The notes below the pieces were generated by a model. The model ran no database searches, had not been told where the DNA came from, and saw only the letters and a list, made by a program, of their open reading frames with translations. DNA of 35,457 nt from Brevundimonas diminuta 470-4 (GTDB lineage Bacteria > Pseudomonadota > Alphaproteobacteria > Caulobacterales > Caulobacteraceae), in NCBI GenBank assembly GCA_000318405.1, contig KB291743.1:1-35457 (forward strand), written 5' to 3'. Position 1 is the stretch's first letter, and each line of letters opens with the position of its first letter. Below, piece after piece: positions 7,856-16,014 of this stretch. A program made the position numbers and the translations under genes.

Positions 7856-9280
7856 TCATTCCCCGCCGGGCGGGATGACGCCGGAGCGGCTGCGCTGTTC
7901 GTTGCGGCGCTCGGCGTCGGTGATGTCCTTCTCGGTCGCGCCCGAGGCCAGGACGATGTCGGTGGCGCGGCGCCATTCGATGGAGTTGCGGTCCAGCATG
8001 TCGCGGGCGCGCATGGCGAACTGGGCCGCCTGTTCGGAGCGGCGCAGGGCGAACCAGTATTCGGCCGAGGCCAGGCGCGCCTCGCCCTCCTTGCCCTGGC
8101 TGGAGTAGGCCTGAGACAGGAGGCGCCAGGCCAGGTTGTTGTCGCCTTCGAGCGCCAGCGCGCGCTTCAGCTGGTCCTCAGCCTCGGTCAGCTTGGTCGT
8201 GTCATTGGTTTCGATCAGGGCGTGGGCCAGGTTGATGCGCAGCAGGGGCGCGTCCGGCTTCAGCTGGACGGAGCGTTCATGGGCGCCGATGGCCTCGGCC
8301 GGCCGGCCTTCCTCGAACAGGATCTGCCCCTTGAGCTCCCAGAAGTAGGGGTTTTCGGGCTGTTCGGTCAGCAGCACGTCGACGGCGTCCAGCGCCTTCT
8401 GCGTCTGGCCGTCGCGATACCAGGCGATGGCGCGGGCGTAACGGGCGGGCAGGGAGGCGTCGCTGGACGGATAGTCGCGCAAGGTGGCGTTGGGCGCGTC
8501 CATGAAGGCGCGGATCTTGGCCACGACCAGGGCGTGCTCGGCCATACGCTGCGGGCTGTCGCGCTTCTCGTAGTTGGAGGCGGCTTCGACGGGGCGACGA
8601 AGGGCCTCGATCCGCTGTGACGACAGGGGGTGGCTGCGGAAATAGGGATAGCGCCGCTGGTCCGAAAAGATTTCCTGCGCGCGGAAGTTCTCGAAGAACT
8701 CGACCATGCCGCGCCCGGATTCGCCGGCGCGTTCCAGGGCGCGGGCGCCGGTGATGTCGGCCTCGCCTTCCTGGCTCTGCATGTAGCGCAGGGCTCCCAG
8801 CGTGCCGAAATACTGGCTGGAGGCCAGCAGCGCAGCGCCCGCGTCCGGGGCGCCCGCGATCGCGGCCAGGGCGCCCAGCGCCATGGTCATGATCATCGGC
8901 TGCATCCCGGCGTTCTGGGCGCCGTCGCGCAGGGTGTGGCGGTTCTTGATGTGCCCGGCCTCGTGGGCGATCACGCCCAGAAGCTGATTGGGGCTCTTGG
9001 TCCGCAGGATCAGGCCGGTGTTCAACCCCATGATCCGCCCGCGCGTGGCGAAGGCGTTCAGGTCGTTGTCGTTGACCAGCAGGATCTCGACCTCGTTCGG
9101 GTCAAGGCCCATCGCGTCCAGCACCGGCTCGGACCAGTCGTGGATGATGCCTTCGATCTCGGTATCCCGGATCAGGCTCTGGGCCTGCGCGGAAACAGCC
9201 GAGGTCAGCACAGCAAGGGCGCCGACCCCGGCGGCCAGATAGCGCCGGAAGCGGGGTGCGGCGGGGGGCGTCCTGGTCAT
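7856..9280 (-). CDS. Periplasmic M48 metalloprotease with TPR repeats (BepA-like)
   Basis: A 474-residue protein with a signal peptide (basic start, hydrophobic 14-30, likely cut after AQA near 33). The M48 domain has the zinc site HEAGH at 106-110 and the third ligand Glu173 in EGEADITGARALE. The C-terminal half (about 265-450) is helical TPR repeats (for example KALDAVDVLLTEQPENPYFW and AIGAHERSVQLKPDAPLLRI). This architecture matches BepA/YfgC, which degrades stalled outer-membrane assembly substrates such as LptD. A good GGAG site precedes the ATG. It is 54 bases after the rne stop and 38 bases before the DsbA-like gene, whose products could act together on disulfide-containing envelope proteins. 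Confidence 0.93.
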   Translation of the reverse strand: MTRTPPAAPRFRRYLAAGVGALAVLTSAVSAQAQSLIRDTEIEGIIHDWSEPVLDAMGLDPNEVEILLVNDNDLNAFATRGRIMGLNTGLILRTKSPNQLLGVIAHEAGHIKNRHTLRDGAQNAGMQPMIMTMALGALAAIAGAPDAGAALLASSQYFGTLGALRYMQSQEGEADITGARALERAGESGRGMVEFFENFRAQEIFSDQRRYPYFRSHPLSSQRIEALRRPVEAASNYEKRDSPQRMAEHALVVAKIRAFMDAPNATLRDYPSSDASLPARYARAIAWYRDGQTQKALDAVDVLLTEQPENPYFWELKGQILFEEGRPAEAIGAHERSVQLKPDAPLLRINLAHALIETNDTTKLTEAEDQLKRALALEGDNNLAWRLLSQAYSSQGKEGEARLASAEYWFALRRSEQAAQFAMRARDMLDRNSIEWRRATDIVLASGATEKDITDAERRNEQRSRSGVIPPGGE

Positions 9281-9334
9281 GAAGAACTCCAGAGCGATCG
9301 TCTCCCCCGCAGCTTCCAGCCTAATCGTGTCCGA

Positions 9335-12016
9335 TCAACGGCGCCACCAGCCGCGCTTCGGCTTGGCGGGCGGGGCGACGATCTGATTCGGATCCTCGGC
9401 GATGATGGCGGCGATGTCGACCTCAGGCGTCGGCGCCGGGACGGGTTCGGCCAGGACGACGGCTTCCTCTGCCAGCACCTCTTCGATCGCCTGCTCGATG
9501 CGGGCGGCCACGGCGGGCGTGACGTCCAGTTCGGCCGGGACCGGCGCCGGTTGTTCGGCTTCGACCTCGACTTCGGGAGCGACGGCTTCTGCTTCAGCCG
9601 CAGGGGGTTCGGCCTGCTGCTCGGCGGCGACCTCGTTCAACTCCTCGGCGATGGCCGAGGCGACCTTGCGGCGCACGCGGCGACGCTTGGGCGCTTCAAC
9701 GGGTTCCAGCACCGGGGCGGCCTCGGGTGCAGCCTCGGTCGCTGTTTCGTCTTCGATCACCACGGCGATGGGCGTGTCGGGCGAGCCGACGGGCGGCAGG
9801 CCTTCATTGACGGCGCGATCCTCGACCTTGGCGTCGTGCGTCGCCTCGCCCCGACCGCGACCACGGCCGCGACGACGGCGCGAGCGGCCGTTGCGGCCTT
9901 CGCCTTCCGTCGCCTGTTCGACGAGGGTGTTGCGCGGCTCGTCGCTGCGCTCGGCGTCATCCTCGGCGACGCGTTCGGCGCGGACAGGCGTCGGGTTGAT
10001 GGGGTCGAACCAGACATAGGGGTCCTGCAGCGACGGCGTGCGGCCGCGCACCCAGGTGAAGACGTCGCGTTCGCCTTCCTCGCGGACCCGGCGACCGCCG
10101 CGACGACCCCGGCGGCGGCGACCGCCGCGACCGTCGTCATCGTCCTCTGCAGCGGCGACTTCGGCTTCGTCGTCCCGGCGTCCGCCGCGACGGCGACGGC
10201 GGCGACGACCGCCACGGCCGTCATCGTCCTGTTCCTGACGGGCGCGGCTTTCGTCGTCGTCCTCGTCTTCAGAGTCCAGTTCGGCCTCGTCCTGATCGTC
10301 GCCGAAGTCCTCGTCCTCGTCGTGATCCTCGTCTTCATCGGCGAAGGCGCTGTCGTCGAAGCCGTCGTCCAGTTCGGCCAGGTCGATGTGGCTTTCCGGC
10401 GCGACGAAGTCCTCATTGGTTTCGGTGCGCTCGATCGAGTGCTCGCCCTGGGCCAGGCTGTCGTCGATCTGGATGACGACGTTCAGGCCGCGCAGTTCCA
10501 GCAGGGACTGCAGATAGGCGCGCTTGTGGTTCAGGATGTAGAGCGCCACGGCGGTCGAGACGCGCAGGTTCACCGAACCCGCGCCGTTCTTGCCAGCCTC
10601 GATATCGACGGCGCGCAGGGTGGTCAGGGCCGCCGATTCAGCCGAGCGGACGCGCCCGGCGCCCTGGCAGCATTCGCAGACCTCGGTCGCGCCCTCGATC
10701 ACGCCCAGGCGGCGACGCTGGCGGCTGATCTCCATCAGGCCGAAGCCCGAGATGCGGCCCATCTGGATGCGGGCGCGGTCCTTGGCCAGGGCGTCCTTGA
10801 GGGCCTTCTCAACCGCGCGGTTGTTCTTGCCCTCGTCCATGTCGATGAAGTCGATGACGATCAGACCGGCCAGGTCGCGCAGGCGCAGCTGGCGGGCGGC
10901 CTCGACGGCGGCTTCCATGTTGGTCTTGGTCGCGGTGGCCTCGACGTTGCGCTCCTTGGTGGCGCGGCCCGAGTTCACGTCGATGGCGACCAGAGCTTCG
11001 GTCTGGTTGATGACCAGATAGCCGCCCGACTTCAGCGGCACGACCGGCTGGTGAATCTGGGTCAGCACCTCTTCGATGCCGTTCGAAGCGAACAGCGGGC
11101 GCGAGCCCTGATAGAGGTGGATCTTCTTGGCCTGGGACGGCATCAGCACGCGCATGAAGTCGCGGGCCTGCTTGAAGCCCTCGACGCCCTCGACCTGAAT
11201 GCCGTCGAAGTCCTTGTCGTACATGTCGCGCACGGCGCGGCGGACCAGGTTCTCTTCCTCGTAGATCATCGCCGGCGCGTTGGAGCTCAGCGTCGTCTCG
11301 CGGATCGTCGACCACAGGCGCAGCAGATATTCATAGTCGCGCTTGATCTCGGCGCGGGTGCGCTTGGCGCCCGCCGTGCGGATGATCAGCCCCATGCCCT
11401 GCGGCACCTTCAGCGCGGCGGCGGCGGCCTTCAGGCGGCGACGGTCCGAGGTGTTGGTGATCTTGCGCGAAATGCCGCCGCCCTTGCCGGTGTTGGGCAT
11501 CAGCACGCAGTAGCGGCCGGCCAGCGACAGCCAGGTGGTCAGGGCCGCGCCCTTGGCGCCGCGCTCGTCCTTGACGACCTGAACCAGCAGGATCTGACGG
11601 CGCTTGATGACGTCCTGGATCTTGTAGCGGCGCATCAGACGACGCTTCAGGCGCTCCTCGTCGGCCAGGCCGCCCTCCGAATCGCCGTCGTCGCTTTCGC
11701 GGCCCAGATCGTCGTGATCGTCGTCATCGTCCGACTGCGCTTCGGCCATAATGGCTTCGCGGTCGGCGACCGGGATCTGATAATAATCCGGGTGGATTTC
11801 GTTGAAGGCCAGGAAGCCGTGGCGGTTGCCGCCGTATTCAACGAAGGCGGCCTGCAGGCTGGGCTCTACGCGGGTGACCTTGGCGAGATAGATGTTCCCG
11901 CGAAGCTGACGGCGCGCACGGGATTCGAAATCGAATTCCTCAACCTGGCGGCCGTCCACGATCGCGACGCGCGTTTCTTCCGCGTGCGCCGCGTCGATCA
12001 ACATGGTTTTTGACAT
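9335..12016 (-). CDS. rne: Ribonuclease E
   Basis: An 893-residue endoribonuclease and degradosome scaffold. The start MSKTMLIDAAHAEETRVAIV leads into the S1 domain (about 35-160), which is interrupted by an acidic stretch (about 95-117, many Asp/Glu). The catalytic domain has the two metal-binding Asp residues, Asp346 in AIDVNSGR and Asp389 in VIDFIDMD. The zinc-link motif is CECC (Cys447 and Cys450). After about residue 560 the protein is disordered: an acidic block, two Arg-rich RNA-binding blocks (RRRRRRGGRR type), then Pro/Ala/Glu-rich sequence ending PKRGWWRR, which matches the GWW-type PNPase-binding tail described for Caulobacter RNase E. A GAGAGA ribosome site precedes the ATG. Confidence 0.97.
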   Translation of the reverse strand: MSKTMLIDAAHAEETRVAIVDGRQVEEFDFESRARRQLRGNIYLAKVTRVEPSLQAAFVEYGGNRHGFLAFNEIHPDYYQIPVADREAIMAEAQSDDDDDHDDLGRESDDGDSEGGLADEERLKRRLMRRYKIQDVIKRRQILLVQVVKDERGAKGAALTTWLSLAGRYCVLMPNTGKGGGISRKITNTSDRRRLKAAAAALKVPQGMGLIIRTAGAKRTRAEIKRDYEYLLRLWSTIRETTLSSNAPAMIYEEENLVRRAVRDMYDKDFDGIQVEGVEGFKQARDFMRVLMPSQAKKIHLYQGSRPLFASNGIEEVLTQIHQPVVPLKSGGYLVINQTEALVAIDVNSGRATKERNVEATATKTNMEAAVEAARQLRLRDLAGLIVIDFIDMDEGKNNRAVEKALKDALAKDRARIQMGRISGFGLMEISRQRRRLGVIEGATEVCECCQGAGRVRSAESAALTTLRAVDIEAGKNGAGSVNLRVSTAVALYILNHKRAYLQSLLELRGLNVVIQIDDSLAQGEHSIERTETNEDFVAPESHIDLAELDDGFDDSAFADEDEDHDEDEDFGDDQDEAELDSEDEDDDESRARQEQDDDGRGGRRRRRRRGGRRDDEAEVAAAEDDDDGRGGRRRRGRRGGRRVREEGERDVFTWVRGRTPSLQDPYVWFDPINPTPVRAERVAEDDAERSDEPRNTLVEQATEGEGRNGRSRRRRGRGRGRGEATHDAKVEDRAVNEGLPPVGSPDTPIAVVIEDETATEAAPEAAPVLEPVEAPKRRRVRRKVASAIAEELNEVAAEQQAEPPAAEAEAVAPEVEVEAEQPAPVPAELDVTPAVAARIEQAIEEVLAEEAVVLAEPVPAPTPEVDIAAIIAEDPNQIVAPPAKPKRGWWRR

Positions 12017-12465
12017 GAAGGGTCTCTCTCAGGCGCGCCAGGCCGTGCGCCGCGAGTTCAATCGCGGGAATGGGGGCGGCTCGCCGAATGGAAATGGGGG
12101 CCCGGGCGCGCGTCATCCCCTCGCAGAATGCGAGTGCGGCAAGGTCTTGCCGAAGAGGATCGCAGGCGTAGTGGCCCATAAGGTTGTCGGTCCTGGGTCC
12201 GAACGCGCCGATCAAGGCTGCATCCCGAACCCGTTCTCCGGATCGTCGGCCAGGCCGGGCGATCCTCGGAATAGGTGAAAGTCAACGCCGCGAGGAGGGC
12301 GCGGCCGGTCCCGCAGAACTGCGGGCGGCGCGATCAGTCGCATGCGGAACTCATAATAGGCATATGCGACGGAAAATAAAAGAACCGCGACGGTAAGAGG
12401 TCTTAACGAAATCCTTAATCTGCGGCGGCATCCTGCAGGGACAAACTACAGGGTAACTTCGGTTC
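12017..12465. promoter_or_regulatory. Shared upstream region: rne leader and amidase promoter region
   Basis: This 449-base gap separates the divergent rne and amidase starts. Short frames in it have no homology and I call no gene. On the rne side the only promoter-like hexamer I see is TTGACT (complement of 12280-12285), which would imply a leader of roughly 240 bases, consistent with the long, self-regulated 5' leaders of rne in other bacteria. On the amidase side, two TTAA boxes (12403-12406 and 12415-12418) lie 8 bases apart, one base off the CtrA-type TTAA-N7-TTAA spacing. A perfect 7-bp hairpin is at 12310-12325 and a looser inverted repeat (GTCGCAT/ATGCGAC) at 12337-12370. Confidence 0.4.
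12310..12325. other. Short perfect hairpin in rne/amidase gap
   Basis: CCCGCAG and CTGCGGG form a 7-bp stem around a 2-base centre. It lies just upstream of the putative rne -35 hexamer on the minus strand. No T-tract follows on either strand, so a factor-independent terminator is unlikely; a protein-binding or RNA structural role is possible. Confidence 0.4.
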
Positions 12466-13674
12466 ATGGCCGGTCGGTGGCGTGACAATCTGGCCCTTTG
12501 GGGCGTCCGCGAATGGGCTATGACGGCTGTCGCCGTTCTCGTCGTATGCGCGGTCGTGCTGGCGGCCGGGCGCGGGCTGGCTTTCGGGCCGGACGGAGAA
12601 GTCATGCGACTGCGCTTCGGCGGCGACGCCCAGCGCACCCGCATCGTTGTCGATCTGGGCCGCAGCACGCGCGGTCAGGTGATCGAGGACGGCTCTTCGG
12701 GGCGGGTCGTCCTGGCGCTGTCGGGCGTCCAGCCGGGGCGGGGACTGGACGGTTCGGGCTCGGGGCTGGTGCGCGGCTATGAGGTTTCGGCTTCGGGCTC
12801 TTCATCGCGCGTGCGTCTGGATCTGGCGCGCGGCGCCGAGATCGAGCGCCGTTTCCTGCTGCCGCCCGGCGACGGGGTGGCTCACTATCGCTATGTCATC
12901 GACCTGAAGGCGACCGGCGCAGCCGCTGCGCCCGTCGTCGCCCCGCGCCGCGAGCAGGTTCGGGCTGAAAAGCCCCTGATCGTCATCGACGCGGGCCACG
13001 GCGGCCGCGATCCGGGCGCTCGGGGCCAGCATGTTCAGGAAAAGGCCGTCACCCTGGCCGCCGCTCAGGAACTGAAGGCCGCGCTGGAGCGCACCGGCCG
13101 TTATCGCGTGCGGCTGACGCGCGAAGGGGACGTCTATGTCGCCCACGGCCGCCGGGTTCAGGTGGCGCGCGACGCGGGCGCGGACCTGTTCATCTCCCTG
13201 CACGCCGACGCGGGTTCCGACCCGGCGCTGCGCGGCGCCAGCGTCTACACCCTGTCCGAACAGGGCGCCGGACGGGCCGTGCGCGAGTTCACCAAGGGCG
13301 AAGACTGGCAGCGCGACCTGCGCCTGCCGGGCCGCGATCCGTCGGTCGACCGCATCCTGCTGGACATGACCCAGCGCGCCACCCAGAATCGCTCGGCCCA
13401 GTTCGCGCGTGTGCTGCTGACCCATATCGAGGGCGACAACCACCCCCTGCTGCGCCGCAGCCATCGCGACGCCGGTCTGGCGGTGCTGCTGGCGCCTGAC
13501 GTGCCCGCCGTGCTGCTGGAGATGGGCTTCATCACCAATCCGGAAGACGAGCGCGTCCTGACCGACGAACGCGCCCGCCGCCGCCTGATGCGCTCGGTCG
13601 CGGAGGGCATCGACCGCTATTTTCGCGAGCCGGCCGCCCCGGTGATGGTCGCTGGCGAGATCGCCGGGGGCTGA
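12466..13674 (+). CDS. amiC: N-acetylmuramoyl-L-alanine amidase with AMIN domain
   Basis: A 402-residue cell-wall amidase that cleaves the amide between N-acetylmuramic acid and L-Ala during daughter-cell separation. An N-terminal hydrophobic segment (about 19-37) exports or anchors it. An AMIN-like beta domain (about 45-150) for septal targeting and a linker follow, then the Amidase_3 catalytic domain (about 170-390). Zinc ligands are His178 (IDAGHGG), Glu192 (QEKAVTL) and His246 (SLHAD); the catalytic Glu352 is in LLEMGFITNPED. All key residues are present. The position next to rne matches the Caulobacter arrangement. It converges with the uracil-DNA glycosylase gene, only 4 bases between the stops. 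The symbol is by similarity. Confidence 0.94.
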   Translation: MAGRWRDNLALWGVREWAMTAVAVLVVCAVVLAAGRGLAFGPDGEVMRLRFGGDAQRTRIVVDLGRSTRGQVIEDGSSGRVVLALSGVQPGRGLDGSGSGLVRGYEVSASGSSSRVRLDLARGAEIERRFLLPPGDGVAHYRYVIDLKATGAAAAPVVAPRREQVRAEKPLIVIDAGHGGRDPGARGQHVQEKAVTLAAAQELKAALERTGRYRVRLTREGDVYVAHGRRVQVARDAGADLFISLHADAGSDPALRGASVYTLSEQGAGRAVREFTKGEDWQRDLRLPGRDPSVDRILLDMTQRATQNRSAQFARVLLTHIEGDNHPLLRRSHRDAGLAVLLAPDVPAVLLEMGFITNPEDERVLTDERARRRLMRSVAEGIDRYFREPAAPVMVAGEIAGG

Positions 13675-13678
13675 AGCC

Positions 13679-14323
13679 TCAGGCCTCCAGAGCCGCCTTC
13701 GCCCGCCTGAAAATGTCCTCGAACATCTCGGCGGTCAGGCGGCCGGTGTTCGTGTTCAGGCGCGAGCAGTGATAGCTGTTGATCAGGGTGTAGGGGCCGA
13801 CCTTGCCCTCGACCCCATGCCCGGCCGGAATGGCCGAGCCGGGATAGCCCAGCGTCCGCAGGATGCTGCGCCGGGACACGTCGCCCAGCGTGACAATCAC
13901 CTTCAGGCGGGGCAGGGCGGATAGCCGGTCCACCAGGAAGGGCCTGCAGGTGTTCTCTTCCGTCGCCGTCGGCTTGTTCTGCGGCGGGGCGCAGCGCACG
14001 GCGTTGGTGATCATGCAGTCGATCAGCCGCAGGTCGTCATCGCCGTTCGGATCATATCGGCCTTCAGCGAAGCCGGTCTTCTTCAGCGTGTCGTACAGCA
14101 GCCAGCCTGCGTGGTCCCCGGTGAAGGGGCGGCCCGTGCGGTTGGCGCCGGTGCGCCCCGGCGCCAGGCCTGCGATCAGCAGGCGCGCGTCCGGGTCGCC
14201 GAACGAGGGCGCAGGGCCGTTCCACCAGTCCGGGTTCTGGCGCGCGTTCTCGGCCCGATAGGCGACCAGACGCGGACAGAGAGGACAGTCGCGGGGCGGC
14301 TCCGGGTTCAGGGAAACGCTCAC
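13679..14323 (-). CDS. Uracil-DNA glycosylase, family 5 (UDGb-like)
   Basis: A 214-residue iron-sulfur DNA glycosylase that removes uracil, and in this family often other deaminated bases. The substrate pocket GLAPGRTGANRTGRPFTGD (52-70) is the UDGb signature and lacks the acidic residue of families 1 and 4. Cys13, Cys16, Cys111 and Cys126 are placed to bind a 4Fe-4S cluster. The C-terminal motif is SYHCSRLNTNTGRLT, where many relatives have His-Pro instead of His-Cys. The start overlaps the stop of the upstream NYN-domain gene by 4 bases, so the two are translationally coupled. Confidence 0.93.
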   Translation of the reverse strand: MSVSLNPEPPRDCPLCPRLVAYRAENARQNPDWWNGPAPSFGDPDARLLIAGLAPGRTGANRTGRPFTGDHAGWLLYDTLKKTGFAEGRYDPNGDDDLRLIDCMITNAVRCAPPQNKPTATEENTCRPFLVDRLSALPRLKVIVTLGDVSRRSILRTLGYPGSAIPAGHGVEGKVGPYTLINSYHCSRLNTNTGRLTAEMFEDIFRRAKAALEA

Positions 14324-14901
14324 GCGCGGTCGTTCCGATCCAGGGTGCGGGTGACGCCCTGATTCATCGGGGCCTTGGGCTTGCCCACCTCATTGACGAT
14401 GTCGGCCAGGTCGATGAAGGCGTCGGCCTGACGGCGCAGGTCGTCCGAGATCTGAGGCGGCTGGCTCTTGACCGTCGAGACGACGGTGACGCGCACGCCC
14501 TTGGACTGCATGGCCTGCACCAGACGGCGGAAGTCGCCGTCGCCCGAGAACAGCACGGCGTGGTCAAGGCGCGGCGCCAGTTCCAGCATGTCGACCGCGA
14601 TCTCCATGTCCATATTGCCCTTGGTGCGGCTGTGGCCCTGAGCATCGACATAACGTTTGACCGGCTTGGTCACGACGGTGAAGCCGTTGTAGTCGAGCCA
14701 GTCGACCAGAGGCCGGATCGGCGAGAATTCCTCGCCCTCGATCACCGCTGTGTAATAATAGGCGCGGATCAGCCGGCCCTCGCCGGTGAAGCGCTGAGAC
14801 AGTTTCTTGAAGTCCAGATCGCAGTTCAGGGCGCGGGCGGCGGAATAGAGATTGGCGCCGTCGATGAACAGAGCGATGCGGTCGTCGGGGTGATCGGTCA
14901 T
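14320..14901 (-). CDS. NYN/PIN-like domain protein (LabA/DUF88 family)
   Basis: A 193-residue protein almost entirely made of a NYN domain, a PIN-like nuclease fold. The acidic metal-site residues are present: Asp14 in LFIDGANLY, the Asp residues in GNMDMEIAVDMLEL, and the paired Asp in FSGDGDFRRLV. The fold suggests a magnesium-dependent RNase, though the substrate is unknown. The C-terminus is a short polar tail. It is the first gene of a two-gene unit with the uracil-DNA glycosylase (4-base overlap) and diverges from folK with only 33 bases between starts. The ATG at 14901 is directly supported by the conserved domain start about 8 residues later. Confidence 0.93.
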   Translation of the reverse strand: MTDHPDDRIALFIDGANLYSAARALNCDLDFKKLSQRFTGEGRLIRAYYYTAVIEGEEFSPIRPLVDWLDYNGFTVVTKPVKRYVDAQGHSRTKGNMDMEIAVDMLELAPRLDHAVLFSGDGDFRRLVQAMQSKGVRVTVVSTVKSQPPQISDDLRRQADAFIDLADIVNEVGKPKAPMNQGVTRTLDRNDRA

Positions 14902-14934
14902 GCAGAAAATGAGTCCGTCGGAATGGTCGAGAAA

Positions 14935-15477
14935 ATGAACGCCCCTAACGACGCGGCCGAAGCGGCGTCTGATCTGGACGACGCAGTCATCGTCGCCCTT
15001 GGCTGCAATGACAAGGGCGCCTGGTCGTCGTGCGTCGAGGCGCTGGAGGCGGGGCTGGCCCGGTTTCGCGCCGAGGGGGTGGATGTGCTGGCGCGGTCGT
15101 CCTGGTGGTCGTCGCAGGCCTGGCCCGACCCGACCGATCCGCCGTTCCTAAACGGGGTGGCGATCGTCAGCACCGCTCAGGACGCCCCCGCCCTGATGCG
15201 GACGCTGGCGCGGATCGAGGATGTCTGCGGGCGGGTGCGCACCACGCGCAATGCGCCGCGCACGCTGGATCTGGATCTGATCGCCTATGGGCGGCTGAGC
15301 GGCGACCTGCACGGGCTGATCCTGCCGCATCCGCGCGCAGCCGATCGGCTGTTCGTGATGGGGCCGCTGGCCGAGCTGGCGCCCGAGTGGAGGCATCCCG
15401 TGTGCGGCCGAACGGCGCGCGATCTGGCGGCGGCGGCGCAGGTCGGGCGCGACGCCTTCCCCCTGCGCGGGGCTTGA
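14935..15477 (+). CDS. folK: 2-amino-4-hydroxy-6-hydroxymethyldihydropteridine diphosphokinase
   Basis: A 180-residue pyrophosphokinase of folate synthesis, which transfers diphosphate from ATP to hydroxymethyl-dihydropterin. The start region [10 protein letters not shown] corresponds to the family's ALGSNLG-type loop. The signature [18 protein letters not shown] (the Asp pair binds magnesium) and [21 protein letters not shown] are clear. Some residues differ from the E. coli enzyme, as is usual in this group. I prefer the ATG at 14935 ([10 protein letters not shown]); an in-frame ATG at 14923 adds four residues. The short 33-base gap to the divergent NYN gene leaves little space for separate promoters. 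Confidence 0.92.
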   Translation: MNAPNDAAEAASDLDDAVIVALGCNDKGAWSSCVEALEAGLARFRAEGVDVLARSSWWSSQAWPDPTDPPFLNGVAIVSTAQDAPALMRTLARIEDVCGRVRTTRNAPRTLDLDLIAYGRLSGDLHGLILPHPRAADRLFVMGPLAELAPEWRHPVCGRTARDLAAAAQVGRDAFPLRGA

Positions 15478-15547
15478 CGCGGGACGGTCTGTCGGGCGAG
15501 GGGAGGGAGGACGGACGCCGATCCGCCTCAATGACGCCTTCGCGGCG

Positions 15548-15576
15548 TTGCACAATCGGCTTTCAACCTATATTTT
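15548..15576 (+). promoter_or_regulatory. Putative sigma-70-type promoter of rpoZ
   Basis: TTGCAC (15548-15553) and TATTTT (15571-15576) are separated by 17 bases, in a locally A+T-rich patch unlike the surroundings. Transcription would start near 15583, giving a leader of about 25 bases with the AGAGGA ribosome site before the ATG at 15608. This would drive rpoZ and possibly the downstream Rel/SpoT gene. Confidence 0.5.
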
Positions 15577-15607
15577 GTGCGGTTCTCCCTGCCGCCAGAG
15601 GATTTTC

Positions 15608-15967
15608 ATGGCCCGCGTCACTGTCGAAGACTGCATCGAAAAGGTGCCGAACCGCTTTGGTCTGGTTCTGCTGGCCGGCCACCGCGCCCGCAACATCGCC
15701 AACGGCGCCGCGCTGACGCTGGATCGCGACAACGACAAGAACCCGGTCGTGGCCCTGCGCGAACTGGCCGATGAAACCGTCGTGCCGGAAGAACTGCGCG
15801 AGAACATCATCACCACCCTGCAGCGCGTCGATGAGCGCACCGAGGCCGAGGACGAAGCCGAAGTCGTGGCCCTGCTGGCCGAGCCGCAGCACATGAACAT
15901 GGCCGAGGCCGAACTGATCCGCGCGCTGCAAAGCGACCGCGACGGGGGCCAGGAGGAGCGCTACTGA
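15608..15967 (+). CDS. rpoZ: RNA polymerase omega subunit
   Basis: A 119-residue omega subunit that helps beta-prime folding and contributes to a ppGpp-binding site on RNA polymerase. The family core [20 protein letters not shown] followed by [10 protein letters not shown] and [18 protein letters not shown] is clear; the C-terminal half is an acidic Glu-rich tail typical of alphaproteobacteria. The ATG at 15608 has a good AGAGGA site 5 bases upstream. The (p)ppGpp enzyme gene starts 47 bases downstream, a common and functionally sensible pairing. Confidence 0.97.
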   Translation: MARVTVEDCIEKVPNRFGLVLLAGHRARNIANGAALTLDRDNDKNPVVALRELADETVVPEELRENIITTLQRVDERTEAEDEAEVVALLAEPQHMNMAEAELIRALQSDRDGGQEERY

Positions 15968-16014
15968 CGGCCGATCCGGTCACCAGGGTAGCCAGGCGGA
16001 CGGCGCGACCTCTT

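Noticed and set aside
9757..10416. DNA tandem repeat encoding Arg-rich blocks in rne
   Set aside because: Short CGGCGACGGCGG-like runs follow from Arg/Gly-rich coding in the disordered part of RNase E; no regular repeat unit is seen.
8630..12013. Open frame of over 1,100 codons antisense to rne
   Set aside because: It mirrors the high-G+C codon pattern of rne, has a low-complexity composition rich in Gly, Asp, Leu and Val, and no recognisable domain; rne itself is unmistakable.
12003..12278. Small frames on both strands in the rne/amidase gap
   Set aside because: No homology, poor composition and no ribosome site; better explained as rne leader sequence.
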